Shown one piece after another: positions 19,694 to 27,600 of a stretch of 64,000 bases of DNA (positions are counted from its first letter, which is position 1; each line of letters opens with the position of its first letter). Source of the stretch: an uncultured bacterium (GTDB lineage Bacteria; Myxococcota_A; Polyangia; Polyangiales; Houyiibacteriaceae). Position numbers and translations under genes: made by a program. Below the pieces are notes generated by a model. It saw only the letters and a list, made by a program, of their open reading frames with translations. It was not told the origin of the DNA and made no database searches. The stretch lies in assembly GCA_938024995.1 (NCBI GenBank), contig CALJDU010000015.1:83509-147508 (forward strand), given 5' to 3'.

Positions 19694-20620
19694 ATGAAGG
19701 ATGACCTCAACCAAATGCGCGTCTTCGTCGAGGTGGTCCGCCGCGGCGGATTCGCCAGCGCAGCGCGTCATCTTGGGATGCCACGATCCACGGTCAGTCG
19801 ATGGGTGAAGGAGCTCGAGGATCGGCTCGGGGTCCGACTTCTTCAGCGCACCACGCGGAAGGTGGAGCTGACCGAGGTGGGGGCGGGCTACTACGAGCGA
19901 AGCGCGAAAGCAGTGGACGCCGCCGAGCACGCCGACAGCTGGATCAAGAGCCAGTCGGAGCATCCGCAGGGGACTCTGGTCGTCACGACGTTTCAGCTCT
20001 TTGCGGAGACATTACTCGGGCCGTTGATCGTCACTTACCTCGATCAGAACCCAGGCATGTCGGTGCAGGTGATGTCGAGCGAGCGCAACATCGACTTGGT
20101 GAGCGAGCATGTCGACGTCGCGGTGCGCATCGGACCCCTCGCGGACTCGTCGTTGATCGTTCGCAAGCTCGCCGACATCGAAGGGTGGCTCGTCGCGAGT
20201 CCGGCGTACCTCGCTCGCCACGGTACGCCAGCGCATCCGCGCGAGCTCGTCGAGCACGCGACGCTCTTCTACGGACACCGTCAGGATGTGTTCACCGTTC
20301 GCTTCCGGAATGAGCACGACGCAGAAGAGTCGGTGACGCTCTCTTGCCGCTGCGGCGCGAACAGTATCAAGCTGCTTCGGCAGGTGGCCCTCGGTGAGGT
20401 CGGAATCGGAGCGATACCTCGTATCCTGGTTCACGAAGATGTCGCGTCGGGCCGACTCGTTCGGATCTTGCCCGAGTGGACCCACGATGAATCGCCGCCC
20501 ATTCACGTCGTGTACCCGAGCCGGAGCCACCTCCCTCGTAAAGTGCGGGCGTTCGTCGACCTGGTCACGGAGCGGGTGAACTCCGCGACTGTGAACGGTC
20601 ACGTTGGGTTCGCGCGATAA
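19694..20620 (+). CDS. LysR-family transcriptional regulator
   Basis: 308 residues; GGAGG precedes the ATG by about five bases. The N-terminal winged helix-turn-helix is clear: MRVFVEVVRRGGFASAARHL, then PRSTVSRWVKELEDRLGVRL and LQRTTRKVELTEVG. The rest is a periplasmic-binding-protein-like effector domain starting near HPQGTLVVTTFQLFAE, with FYGHRQDVFTVRF mid-domain. This HTH sequence belongs to the large CrgA/DmlR-type subgroup with F-x-x-V-x-x-x-G-x-F-x-x-A-A-x-x-L. It is divergent from hchA, the classical layout for a LysR regulator and its target. A perfect 9-bp hairpin follows the stop codon. Confidence 0.9.
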   Translation: MKDDLNQMRVFVEVVRRGGFASAARHLGMPRSTVSRWVKELEDRLGVRLLQRTTRKVELTEVGAGYYERSAKAVDAAEHADSWIKSQSEHPQGTLVVTTFQLFAETLLGPLIVTYLDQNPGMSVQVMSSERNIDLVSEHVDVAVRIGPLADSSLIVRKLADIEGWLVASPAYLARHGTPAHPRELVEHATLFYGHRQDVFTVRFRNEHDAEESVTLSCRCGANSIKLLRQVALGEVGIGAIPRILVHEDVASGRLVRILPEWTHDESPPIHVVYPSRSHLPRKVRAFVDLVTERVNSATVNGHVGFAR

Positions 20621-20653
20621 GACGATTTCGTGGCGCTTTGCGGAATCGTCTTT
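20619..20653 (+). terminator. Terminator after the LysR gene
   Basis: AAGACGATT (20619-20627) pairs with AATCGTCTT (20644-20652); a 9-bp stem overlaps the stop codon and ends in TTT. The 16-base loop is longer than usual. Confidence 0.55.
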
Positions 20654-20686
20654 CACGTCGCCGCGATGTGGCCTTAGATACTCGCG

Positions 20687-21442
20687 ATGAAGAACGCGTT
20701 GCCGATCGTGACCCTCGCGCTCGCTGTCGGCGTGGTGCTGGGGTTTCTGTTGGGAGGCATCGGTCCACGTCGTGAATTGGCGGACACACGCGAAGAGCTC
20801 GCGGACAAGACCGACCAGTTGAGCGATGCCTTGAACCGAAGCGGCGGTTGGCGCGCGCCCATCCCGGGTCTCGATCGCGTGTTGCGGGGACCGGAGGAGC
20901 CGCCTGAGCCGGCGCGTGAGGCGGCGCCGATCGCGGAGGACCCGGAGCGCGGTGAGTCGATTGCCACGGAAGACCCCGACGCCGGGATCCCCGCCGAGCC
21001 GCCTCCGAGTGCGGTCGAGGAGCGCTGGTCACGTCGCTCGCCCGAGGAGCGTCGCGAGCGCTTCATGTCCGCCTTTGATCGCGCGTCGTCGGTGCAAGAC
21101 GTTCGCCGGGTGCAGTCCCGCGCGGCGCTTTTGGAGCAAGCGAACCTGAGCGAAGAGGAGACCGCGCAGGTCGACGAAGCGCTCGCCGCGATGAACGAAG
21201 AGCTGGTCGGCTATGGCGAAGAGGTCATCCAGCTGGTCTTCTCGGACGTCGCGCCGAAGCCTCGCGACCTGCTCGGCATCTCCCACGACGTGACCGGGAT
21301 CTTGTCGCGCGCGCAGTCGAGCTTAGAAGACGTGGTCGGTGATCGCGCAGACGGCGTCGACTCGGGCGCGCTCGAGATCTGGAACTACATCGCGATCGAA
21401 GATCTCCGGCCGATGGCCGAAGCGGCCGCTGACGGAACGTGA
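20687..21442 (+). CDS. Membrane-anchored coiled-coil protein of an ABC transporter operon
   Basis: 251 residues. A single N-terminal membrane anchor (LPIVTLALAVGVVLGFLLGG) is followed by a coiled-coil segment (RRELADTREELADKTDQLSD) and a Pro/Glu-rich linker. A helical domain (about 115-245) then contains ERRERFMSAFDRASSVQDVR-like and LLEQANLSEEETAQVDEALA elements. No known family was recognised. The stop overlaps the GTG start of the ABC permease by 4 bases, so the three genes form an operon. It could be an accessory or scaffold subunit of the exporter located in the periplasm. That role comes from context only. Confidence 0.65.
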   Translation: MKNALPIVTLALAVGVVLGFLLGGIGPRRELADTREELADKTDQLSDALNRSGGWRAPIPGLDRVLRGPEEPPEPAREAAPIAEDPERGESIATEDPDAGIPAEPPPSAVEERWSRRSPEERRERFMSAFDRASSVQDVRRVQSRAALLEQANLSEEETAQVDEALAAMNEELVGYGEEVIQLVFSDVAPKPRDLLGISHDVTGILSRAQSSLEDVVGDRADGVDSGALEIWNYIAIEDLRPMAEAAADGT

Positions 21443-22371
21443 GCAAGGCTTCCACGAACGGGGCGGCTCGGTTTGTCCGCGGCGCGCTTCACTGCGCGCG
21501 CTTTGACCTGGCGGAGTCGCTGCGCTCGCGCCGCGTCCTCATCTTCCTGGTCCTCTACCTCGCGCTCAGCGTCGGCTCCGCGATCTTGTTCACCGAGCTG
21601 CTCCAAGCCGTTGAAGAAGAGCTCGCGCTCCAGCTGCTGGTCGCGCGCACGGACCTGCCTGGTTCGATGACCCAGGCGGTGGTCGAGCGTCCGGAGGTTC
21701 GGCGCGTCCTTTATCGCTTCATTCGCGACAACGCCTTGGTCGACGCGGTGCTCTCCGTGCCGCCCATCGCGCTCCTCTTTGGTTGGGTCACGCTCACCTT
21801 CACGCCGCTGCTCGTGGTCCTCACGTCGAGCGACGCGATCAGCGAAGAGGTCGCCGCGGGGACCGCTCGCTTCGCGCTCTTTCGGGTCTCCCGTGGGTCT
21901 TACGTGTTTGGGAAGCTCATCGCCCAGACCGCGCTGATGTGCGTCGGGCTCCTGCTCGCGGCCCTCGGGGCGTACATCGTGGGCGCGGTTCAGCTCGGCA
22001 GCTTCGAGCCGGTCCGAAGCGCGCTCTACATCGGTCGTTACGCGCTCACCTCGAGCGTCTACGCCTTTTCGTTTCTCGGGCTCACGCTCGGCATCTCCCA
22101 GTTGACTCGCTCCGTGCCGTGGTCTCGCGCGCTCGGGCTCTTCGCGATGGTCACGGTGATCGGGCTCGAGCGCTTCCTCGTGAAAGGCAAGCTGCCGCAG
22201 CGCTTCCCGGTGACGAGCGAGACGCTTTGTCAGGTGCTCCCGCCGGCGCACAAGCTCGACCTCTGGCGCGTGACGCTCTCGGAGATGGCGCCCGCGCTCG
22301 TGATGTTGGTCGCGCTGGGGCTCACGTTTTTCGCGATCGGCGCCTCGCGCTTCGTGAGGCGCGACCTATGA
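21439..22371 (+). CDS. ABC-2 type transporter permease
   Basis: 310 residues from a GTG that overlaps the previous stop codon (GTGA). About six membrane segments are visible: VLIFLVLYLALSVGSAILF, ALLFGWVTLTFTPLLVVLTS, AQTALMCVGLLLAALGAYIV, SVYAFSFLGLTLGISQ, LGLFAMVTVIGLERF and PALVMLVALGLTFFAIGASR. Between the first two lies a large extracytoplasmic loop, and the segment SSDAISEEVAAGTARFALFR is typical of the ABC-2/NatB-like family, where E-x-x-x-G-T-x-x-x-L is conserved. It should pair with the ATPase encoded next (ATGA overlap of 4 bases). Direction is probably export; the substrate is unknown. Confidence 0.8.
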   Translation: MSKASTNGAARFVRGALHCARFDLAESLRSRRVLIFLVLYLALSVGSAILFTELLQAVEEELALQLLVARTDLPGSMTQAVVERPEVRRVLYRFIRDNALVDAVLSVPPIALLFGWVTLTFTPLLVVLTSSDAISEEVAAGTARFALFRVSRGSYVFGKLIAQTALMCVGLLLAALGAYIVGAVQLGSFEPVRSALYIGRYALTSSVYAFSFLGLTLGISQLTRSVPWSRALGLFAMVTVIGLERFLVKGKLPQRFPVTSETLCQVLPPAHKLDLWRVTLSEMAPALVMLVALGLTFFAIGASRFVRRDL

Positions 22372-23276
22372 GCACCAGCGCGCTCCGCTTCTATGATGTT
22401 CACAAGCGCTACGGGAAGACCCACGCGCTCGCCGGGATGTCCTTCGAAGTGAAGGCAGGCGTGGTCACTGGGCTGATCGGGCCGAACGGCGCGGGCAAGA
22501 CGACGACATTCAGCGTGGCGACGGGCGCGGTCCAAGAAGACGCCGGCGTGGTCGACGTGCTGGGGAAGGGCGCCTTCGATCCGCGGGTGCACGGGTCTGT
22601 CGTCAGTGTGCTCCCGCAAGATTGCGCGCTCAGCCCGTACAGCAACGCGAAGCAGCTGCTCGGTCACTACGCGCGTTTGTCGGGGATGACAAAGCGCGAA
22701 GCGCAGAAGGAGACCGCGCGTTTGCTCGAGCTGACCTCGCTCACCGAGCGCGCGGGTTCGCGTGTTCGGGAGCTGAGCCACGGCATGCGGCGACGGCTGG
22801 CGGTCGCGCAGGCGCTGATCGGGACCCCTAAACTGATCTTGCTCGATGAGCCAACCGGCGGGCTCGACCCGAAGCTAGTGGCGTCGATGCGCGACATCCT
22901 TCGCTCGCTCCGCGGCAAGAGCGCGGTGCTCGTGAGCACGCACATCTTGAGCGATGTCGAGGACACCTGCGACGAGGTGATCTTTGTGGATCGCGGTCGC
23001 GTAACGAGGAGCGGCGCGCTCGATGACGTGACGCAGCGCGCGCGCCTCGTGACGCTCCGCGTGAGCGAGGAGGTGAGCGAAGAGGTGCTGGCGAGAGCCC
23101 GCGCGAAGAACATCTCGCTCACGCGTACCGCTTCCCTCGCTTACTCGTATTCGCTCACGGAAGGCCAAGACGCCAGCGACGCGCTCACGGCGCTGCTCGG
23201 GGCGGGGGTGCGGGTGGTTGAAGTGACGATGGGAGAGCCGCTGATGGACGCCTATCTCAAGGCGCAGCAGGAGTAG
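22368..23276 (+). CDS. ABC transporter ATP-binding protein
   Basis: 302 residues from the ATG at 22368. Walker A is GPNGAGKTTT, the Q-loop is VLPQD, the signature is LSHGMRRRLAVAQAL (LSGGQ replaced by LSHGM, common in ABC-2 exporter ATPases), and Walker B is LILLDEPTGGLD, followed by the H-loop VSTHILSD. A C-terminal extension of about 80 residues after the nucleotide-binding domain (LVTLRVSEEVSEEVLARARA onwards) is typical of the CcmA/NatA-like group. It energises the permease encoded just upstream. Its stop lies 20 bases from the stop of the convergent lipoprotein gene. Confidence 0.9.
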   Translation: MSTSALRFYDVHKRYGKTHALAGMSFEVKAGVVTGLIGPNGAGKTTTFSVATGAVQEDAGVVDVLGKGAFDPRVHGSVVSVLPQDCALSPYSNAKQLLGHYARLSGMTKREAQKETARLLELTSLTERAGSRVRELSHGMRRRLAVAQALIGTPKLILLDEPTGGLDPKLVASMRDILRSLRGKSAVLVSTHILSDVEDTCDEVIFVDRGRVTRSGALDDVTQRARLVTLRVSEEVSEEVLARARAKNISLTRTASLAYSYSLTEGQDASDALTALLGAGVRVVEVTMGEPLMDAYLKAQQE

Positions 23277-23295
23277 CGACGGTTCGCCGAGAAGG

Positions 23296-23949
23296 TCAGT
23301 TCTCGAGCGAGATGACCGTGTCGGTCGTGAGGTTCCGGAGAACGGTTCGCTCCATCGCTTCGGTCGGGGCCGCGAACTCGACGTCGTCGAAGAGGGTTGA
23401 GAGGCGACGCTCGATGAGCACGTCGTTCGTCGCGCGGAGAGGAAGGTCACGGAGCGTGCCCGTCGCGAGGTCGGTTTCGATCGCGATGGGGTAAGAGTCG
23501 TCACCTCGCGTCGCGGCGCCGACAACGGACAGAGAGCGGCCGGTGTCGTCCCGCGCGACGAGGTAGTGAACGCGACAGTAGCTCGCCTCAAGCGAGGTGG
23601 CGGAGAGCGTCTGGCGGGACGTGTTCAAGAGATCCTCGTCGAGCGGACCCACCGCGGAGGGATCGCTCTCGTCGCCGTGCCCCGCCCGCGCGATGCGGGG
23701 AAAGAGAAGTGACCCGTCGCGTGCGAGCGGATCGCAAGGCACCAGCGACGCGGAGTACGTATGAACTCGCGCTTCGATGAGCGTGACGTCAAACCCGAGG
23801 TTCGTTTGGAAACGCAGCGCGTCCGCTTCACGGGTCACGTTGGTTTCGTCCCACGTGAAGGCGTAGCGAACGCTCGACGTCGGGTCCGCGCAGCCCGCCA
23901 GCGCCATGAGAAACAGCGCGGCGAGTCGAGCGCCGGGAACCGTGAGCAT
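23296..23949 (-). CDS. Predicted lipoprotein, 217 residues
   Basis: Started at the ATG at 23949, which overlaps the stop of the upstream gene (TGATG). The signal peptide LAALFLMALAGC ends in a lipobox (LAGC) followed by ADPTSS. Longer frames add Arg-rich sequence only. The mature part is beta-rich (SVRYAFTWDETNVTREA onwards) with two cysteines (LVPCDP, ASYCRVHY) that might pair. No domain was recognised. It is translationally coupled to the lipoprotein encoded by 23949-24884, so the two probably act together at the cell surface or in the periplasm. Confidence 0.65.
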   Translation of the reverse strand: MLTVPGARLAALFLMALAGCADPTSSVRYAFTWDETNVTREADALRFQTNLGFDVTLIEARVHTYSASLVPCDPLARDGSLLFPRIARAGHGDESDPSAVGPLDEDLLNTSRQTLSATSLEASYCRVHYLVARDDTGRSLSVVGAATRGDDSYPIAIETDLATGTLRDLPLRATNDVLIERRLSTLFDDVEFAAPTEAMERTVLRNLTTDTVISLEN

Positions 23950-24884
23950 CAGTCGCACACGACCTCGAGCGTTGTGGGTGACGCGTCGATCGTCATCTCG
24001 ACTGTCTCGCCGCAGACCGGGTCGTCGAGGCTCACCGGGAAGAGCGCGAGAACCACGTCGCATGACGGCGTGCCTCCGACCGCGCTGCGCACCTCCACGC
24101 CATCAATGACGAGCGAGGTCAGCGCGCAGTCTCCCGGGGAGACCCCCCCGCCGAGGACCGTAAGATCCGCGACCAGGAAGTCGCCGTCCGGGGTGCGATG
24201 CACGCCGTACTCTGATCGGAAAGAGGTGTCCAAGAAGCTCCCGCACCCAGCGGGCCGCGGGAGAGACGACGCGGTGATCACGCCGTCCCGGCACTCGATG
24301 GTCTCATCCGCGCACACGGCAGAAGCGCGACACGGGGAGCCCGCGACCACAGGTGCGCCGCACCCGGGCTGTGGAACACAACCCATCCCAGCATCCGGGG
24401 CGGTCTCTTCGCCGAACCGGATGTCCTCGAAGGTCACGCTCTCACCGCCGGTCGCGACGGTGACGTCGAAGACCCCACGAAGCAGCGAGGTGTCCCAGTG
24501 CGTTCCCAGGAGCGCTGAGCGGCCATCGGCACGAACATCGGTCGGTCGCGCGGCGCTGTACGTTCGTCGCGTCTCTCCTGCTTCGTCACGGATCGTGACC
24601 ACCGCTTGAAAGCAGCTCGGCGGGACGTCCGCGAACTCAACGTCCACGGCGAGCCCGAACATCTGGCTGCCCTGGCCCCCGAAGACAAAACCAACCGCGT
24701 TGTCGTCGCTCAATGGAACGGAGTCGAAGGCATCAATCACGCGGACCGAAATAACCGGAGCGTCGACCGGGTCTTCGCAGGACGCGACCTCCGGTGGACC
24801 ATCGGGGCCGCTGCAGTTGCACGCGAGACAGCTGGCCAAGACGAAGAGGAGCGAAACGACGGTGCGCGGCGAGGCGGCGTTCAT
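23949..24884 (-). CDS. Predicted Cys-rich lipoprotein, 311 residues
   Basis: Started at the ATG at 24884. The signal peptide VVSLLFVLASCLACNCSGPD has a lipobox-like LACN at its end. The mature protein has repeated beta-strand patterns (VISVRVIDAFDSVPLSDD; FDVTVATGGESVTFEDIRFG) and at least ten cysteines, e.g. CVPQPGCGAPVV, CRASAVCADETIECRD. That suggests a disulphide-stabilised periplasmic or surface domain. No family was recognised. Its stop overlaps the start of the next lipoprotein, and it lies 40 bases after the stop of the LRR-like gene on the same strand. An operon of three is plausible. Confidence 0.65.
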   Translation of the reverse strand: MNAASPRTVVSLLFVLASCLACNCSGPDGPPEVASCEDPVDAPVISVRVIDAFDSVPLSDDNAVGFVFGGQGSQMFGLAVDVEFADVPPSCFQAVVTIRDEAGETRRTYSAARPTDVRADGRSALLGTHWDTSLLRGVFDVTVATGGESVTFEDIRFGEETAPDAGMGCVPQPGCGAPVVAGSPCRASAVCADETIECRDGVITASSLPRPAGCGSFLDTSFRSEYGVHRTPDGDFLVADLTVLGGGVSPGDCALTSLVIDGVEVRSAVGGTPSCDVVLALFPVSLDDPVCGETVEMTIDASPTTLEVVCD

Positions 24885-24924
24885 CGCAGCATTGTCGGCG
24901 TCACGCGAACGCTTGTCGACTGAC

Positions 24925-27393
24925 TCAGTCCCAGGGTCGGTTCGCGGTGGGGAAGGCGTCCGGGTCGACGACCTCTCGTTCCGTGAGCACGTGGCCGGTC
25001 GGCATTTTCTGGAGCACGATCTTGGACACCGACGACGGGATCGCGGAGAGCACTTCGCTTGAGGCTTCGGCCAACACGACGCGCTTGAGGGTGCGCGGAA
25101 GAGACGACGGGCGGATGAGTTGGTGCGCGCAGAGGTGCTCAATCGTGAGCTTCGTCAGGATCGCGCCGTCGACCGTGTGGTCGACCGCGTCGAGGTGGGT
25201 GAGCGAAGGCGGGAGGTCCGCCAGGCGCAGGTCGCCCGTCTTCCAACCTGCGCGCAGCTTGAGCTCACGCAGCGCGGTCATTCCGTCGAGCGGTCCCAGG
25301 TCGGCGCGACAGACACGCAGCGTCTCAACGGAGTCCGAACGCAGCACCGGGAACGGGCGGACGTAGTGGAGCGTGAGGTGCTTCAGGCCGCCGATGACGA
25401 CCGGGTCTTTGATTCCGCTGGACGAGATCGTCGCGTGCGTGACGGTCGCCGGAAGGGACTCCCCGCCGATGATCTTCGAGGCGCCCACGACCGTGAATTC
25501 CTTGAGCTTGGGGAACGCGGAGAGCGGCGCGAGGTCGACCGGCGACTTCTTCCACGCGCTCAAGAACCCGGTGAGAAGCAGGGCCTGGATCTTCGCCCGT
25601 TCCGCTTTGAGGAAATCGTCCGGAGCGTGCGCGAGCAATGCGCGCACCGCGTGTTCTCGATACGCACGAACGATCATCCCGGAATCGAAGATCTGGTTCC
25701 GGATCAGCGCGTCGTGGGACGCGCGAACGGGGCCGCGTTGAAGCATCAGACGCATGGCTTTGCGCACCACCTCGCCCGTCTTTTCTTTTCCGACGGTAGT
25801 GCCATCGAGCAGCGCACCCAACACTTCGGGGTCGTCGAGCGCGCCCACCAGCTCCGCCGCGTGCGAGATCTTCTCGTGGTCGCGGCTCAGCAAGAGCTTC
25901 TTGAGGCGCGCGCTCTGCTTGCCCGCTTTGCCCGTGCGTCGCTTGGGTTTCGGCTTCTTCGCGCGGGTTGACTTCTTGACGACACTGGGCGGCTTCACGA
26001 GCTCGTGGAACGCCGCCGGGATCCGCGTGGCCGAGAGCCGGGATCGCGTGCACTGGATCCGCGTCAGGGAGGGCGCGTCCGCGAGCGCGTGCGCGTCGAT
26101 GAGGTTCTTCGTTCGGGAGAGGTCGAGGACGGTCACTTTGGGGAGCGCGGGGAGGCCGGCAAGAGACTCGATCGTGCTCCCGACAAGAGAGAGGTTCGTG
26201 AGATGGGGCGCGTTCGGAAAGCCCTGGAGATCTGTGGCGTCCAGGTTCAGGCGGAGGTCGTGGGTGCCGTTGAGCGTGTGCTCACCAAGGTCGAGCGGTG
26301 CGCTCCACGTTCTTAGCTCGACGATCTGGACCGGCTGTTCGGAGAGCCAGCGCAGCGACCGAAGCCCCGTCTTGTCGACGACGATTCGCTCTGCCGCACA
26401 TGGCGCTATCTCCCTGAGACACGGCAGTTCGCGCAGGAAGATGTTGGGCTTGGACTTCACCGCGCGCAGGTCGATGCGCGTGAGCTTCGGGGCGCCGTGG
26501 ATCGAGAGCGTGGTGACGTCGAGCTCGGGCAGCGTGAGCTCGAGCATCTCGTGGGGGCGAATGGTGAGCGCGCGGATCGCGACGGGGACATCGAGGTTCG
26601 GAAACGCGTCCGCGTCGGTCTCCAGCGTGAGGGACTGCAGCTTCGCGAGCTGCAGGACACGGGCGCAGTCGCGGGATTGATTGAGCCGGAGCTCCGCGTG
26701 TTGGAGCTCGGGCATGTCCGGGAGATCCGAAACCGGCGAGGAAATCTCTAGGTTGTGAACCTTCGGAAGGTGGCGCACCGATGCATCGACGTCGGAGTGA
26801 GAGATTCGAACGCTAGTGAGCTCCTCGCTCTCGAACACGAGCGGCGCGTTGGCCCCGACGTTGGAACAGTGCACGCCCTGCAGTCGCGGGAACGCGCCGA
26901 CGACCAGGCCTGTTGTGGTGAGGTGCGAGAGACGAAGGGAGCTGAGCGTGTCGTGTCCCACGCCGGTCAAGTCGACCGCGCGTCGTTGCCTCCAGGTTCC
27001 GTGGATGCTGAGCGAGCGGAGCGTCTTGATCTCGCGGATCACGGAGAGGTCCTTGACGGGCCCCATGATGTTCAAGCTCTCGAGCGGGAACTCGGTCAGC
27101 GGGCGGAGGTCGGTCGGGTGGGCGCTCGGTCGCGCGCTCACGGACCAGTTGGTGATCGTCTTCCGAAGTTTGGCCGCGTCGCTGCCGACTGGCGCGAGCG
27201 AGAGGAGCCACGCACAGATCTCAAATCGCATGCAAAGGTCGAGCGGCTTCGTCCAGGCGGGAGGGGAGCCTTGGAACCCCTCGAGGCACTCATCGATGGG
27301 AGCGGGATCCGCCAAGAGCGCAGCGCGGACGTCTTCAAACGCTGCGGTTCCAACGGTGGCGAGGAGCCGTTGTTTGAGGTCGTCGATGCTCAT
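24925..27393 (-). CDS. Leucine-rich-repeat-like protein with a basic central hinge
   Basis: 822 residues, ATG at 27393, no signal peptide. From about 90 to 460 there are irregular leucine-rich repeats, e.g. FPLESLNIMGPVKDL, IKTLRSLSIHG, LPKVTVLDLSRTKNL. Then comes a very basic hinge (KKSTRAKKPKPKRRTGKAGK, about 490-510), then a helical block resembling HEAT-like repeats (ISHAAELVGALDDPEVLGAL), then a second leucine-rich half (about 630-800; SVETLRVCRADLGPLDGMTA). Both halves open with a similar segment (A-x-L-x-x-A-P plus a Trp-containing helix and PL-x-x-FP), pointing to an internal duplication. A protein-protein or nucleic-acid scaffold is inferred; no enzymatic motif was seen. Confidence 0.7.
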   Translation of the reverse strand: MSIDDLKQRLLATVGTAAFEDVRAALLADPAPIDECLEGFQGSPPAWTKPLDLCMRFEICAWLLSLAPVGSDAAKLRKTITNWSVSARPSAHPTDLRPLTEFPLESLNIMGPVKDLSVIREIKTLRSLSIHGTWRQRRAVDLTGVGHDTLSSLRLSHLTTTGLVVGAFPRLQGVHCSNVGANAPLVFESEELTSVRISHSDVDASVRHLPKVHNLEISSPVSDLPDMPELQHAELRLNQSRDCARVLQLAKLQSLTLETDADAFPNLDVPVAIRALTIRPHEMLELTLPELDVTTLSIHGAPKLTRIDLRAVKSKPNIFLRELPCLREIAPCAAERIVVDKTGLRSLRWLSEQPVQIVELRTWSAPLDLGEHTLNGTHDLRLNLDATDLQGFPNAPHLTNLSLVGSTIESLAGLPALPKVTVLDLSRTKNLIDAHALADAPSLTRIQCTRSRLSATRIPAAFHELVKPPSVVKKSTRAKKPKPKRRTGKAGKQSARLKKLLLSRDHEKISHAAELVGALDDPEVLGALLDGTTVGKEKTGEVVRKAMRLMLQRGPVRASHDALIRNQIFDSGMIVRAYREHAVRALLAHAPDDFLKAERAKIQALLLTGFLSAWKKSPVDLAPLSAFPKLKEFTVVGASKIIGGESLPATVTHATISSSGIKDPVVIGGLKHLTLHYVRPFPVLRSDSVETLRVCRADLGPLDGMTALRELKLRAGWKTGDLRLADLPPSLTHLDAVDHTVDGAILTKLTIEHLCAHQLIRPSSLPRTLKRVVLAEASSEVLSAIPSSVSKIVLQKMPTGHVLTEREVVDPDAFPTANRPWD

Positions 27394-27600
27394 CTTCGGG
27401 AGGACAGTCTCACTTTTTGTGACGCGCCGTCAGCCTGCTAGGCACCCCGACTTGATGAGGTTGGACACGCTGGACGTACGCGGGACGCCGCGGAGTCTTC
27501 CCATTTTCCCGTCCGCGGTGGTGTTCAGTCGAATGACCACGCCATACCATCGACTCCTTTGCTGTGGGCCGCGAGAGGCCTTCAACTGGAGGTTGTGGGG

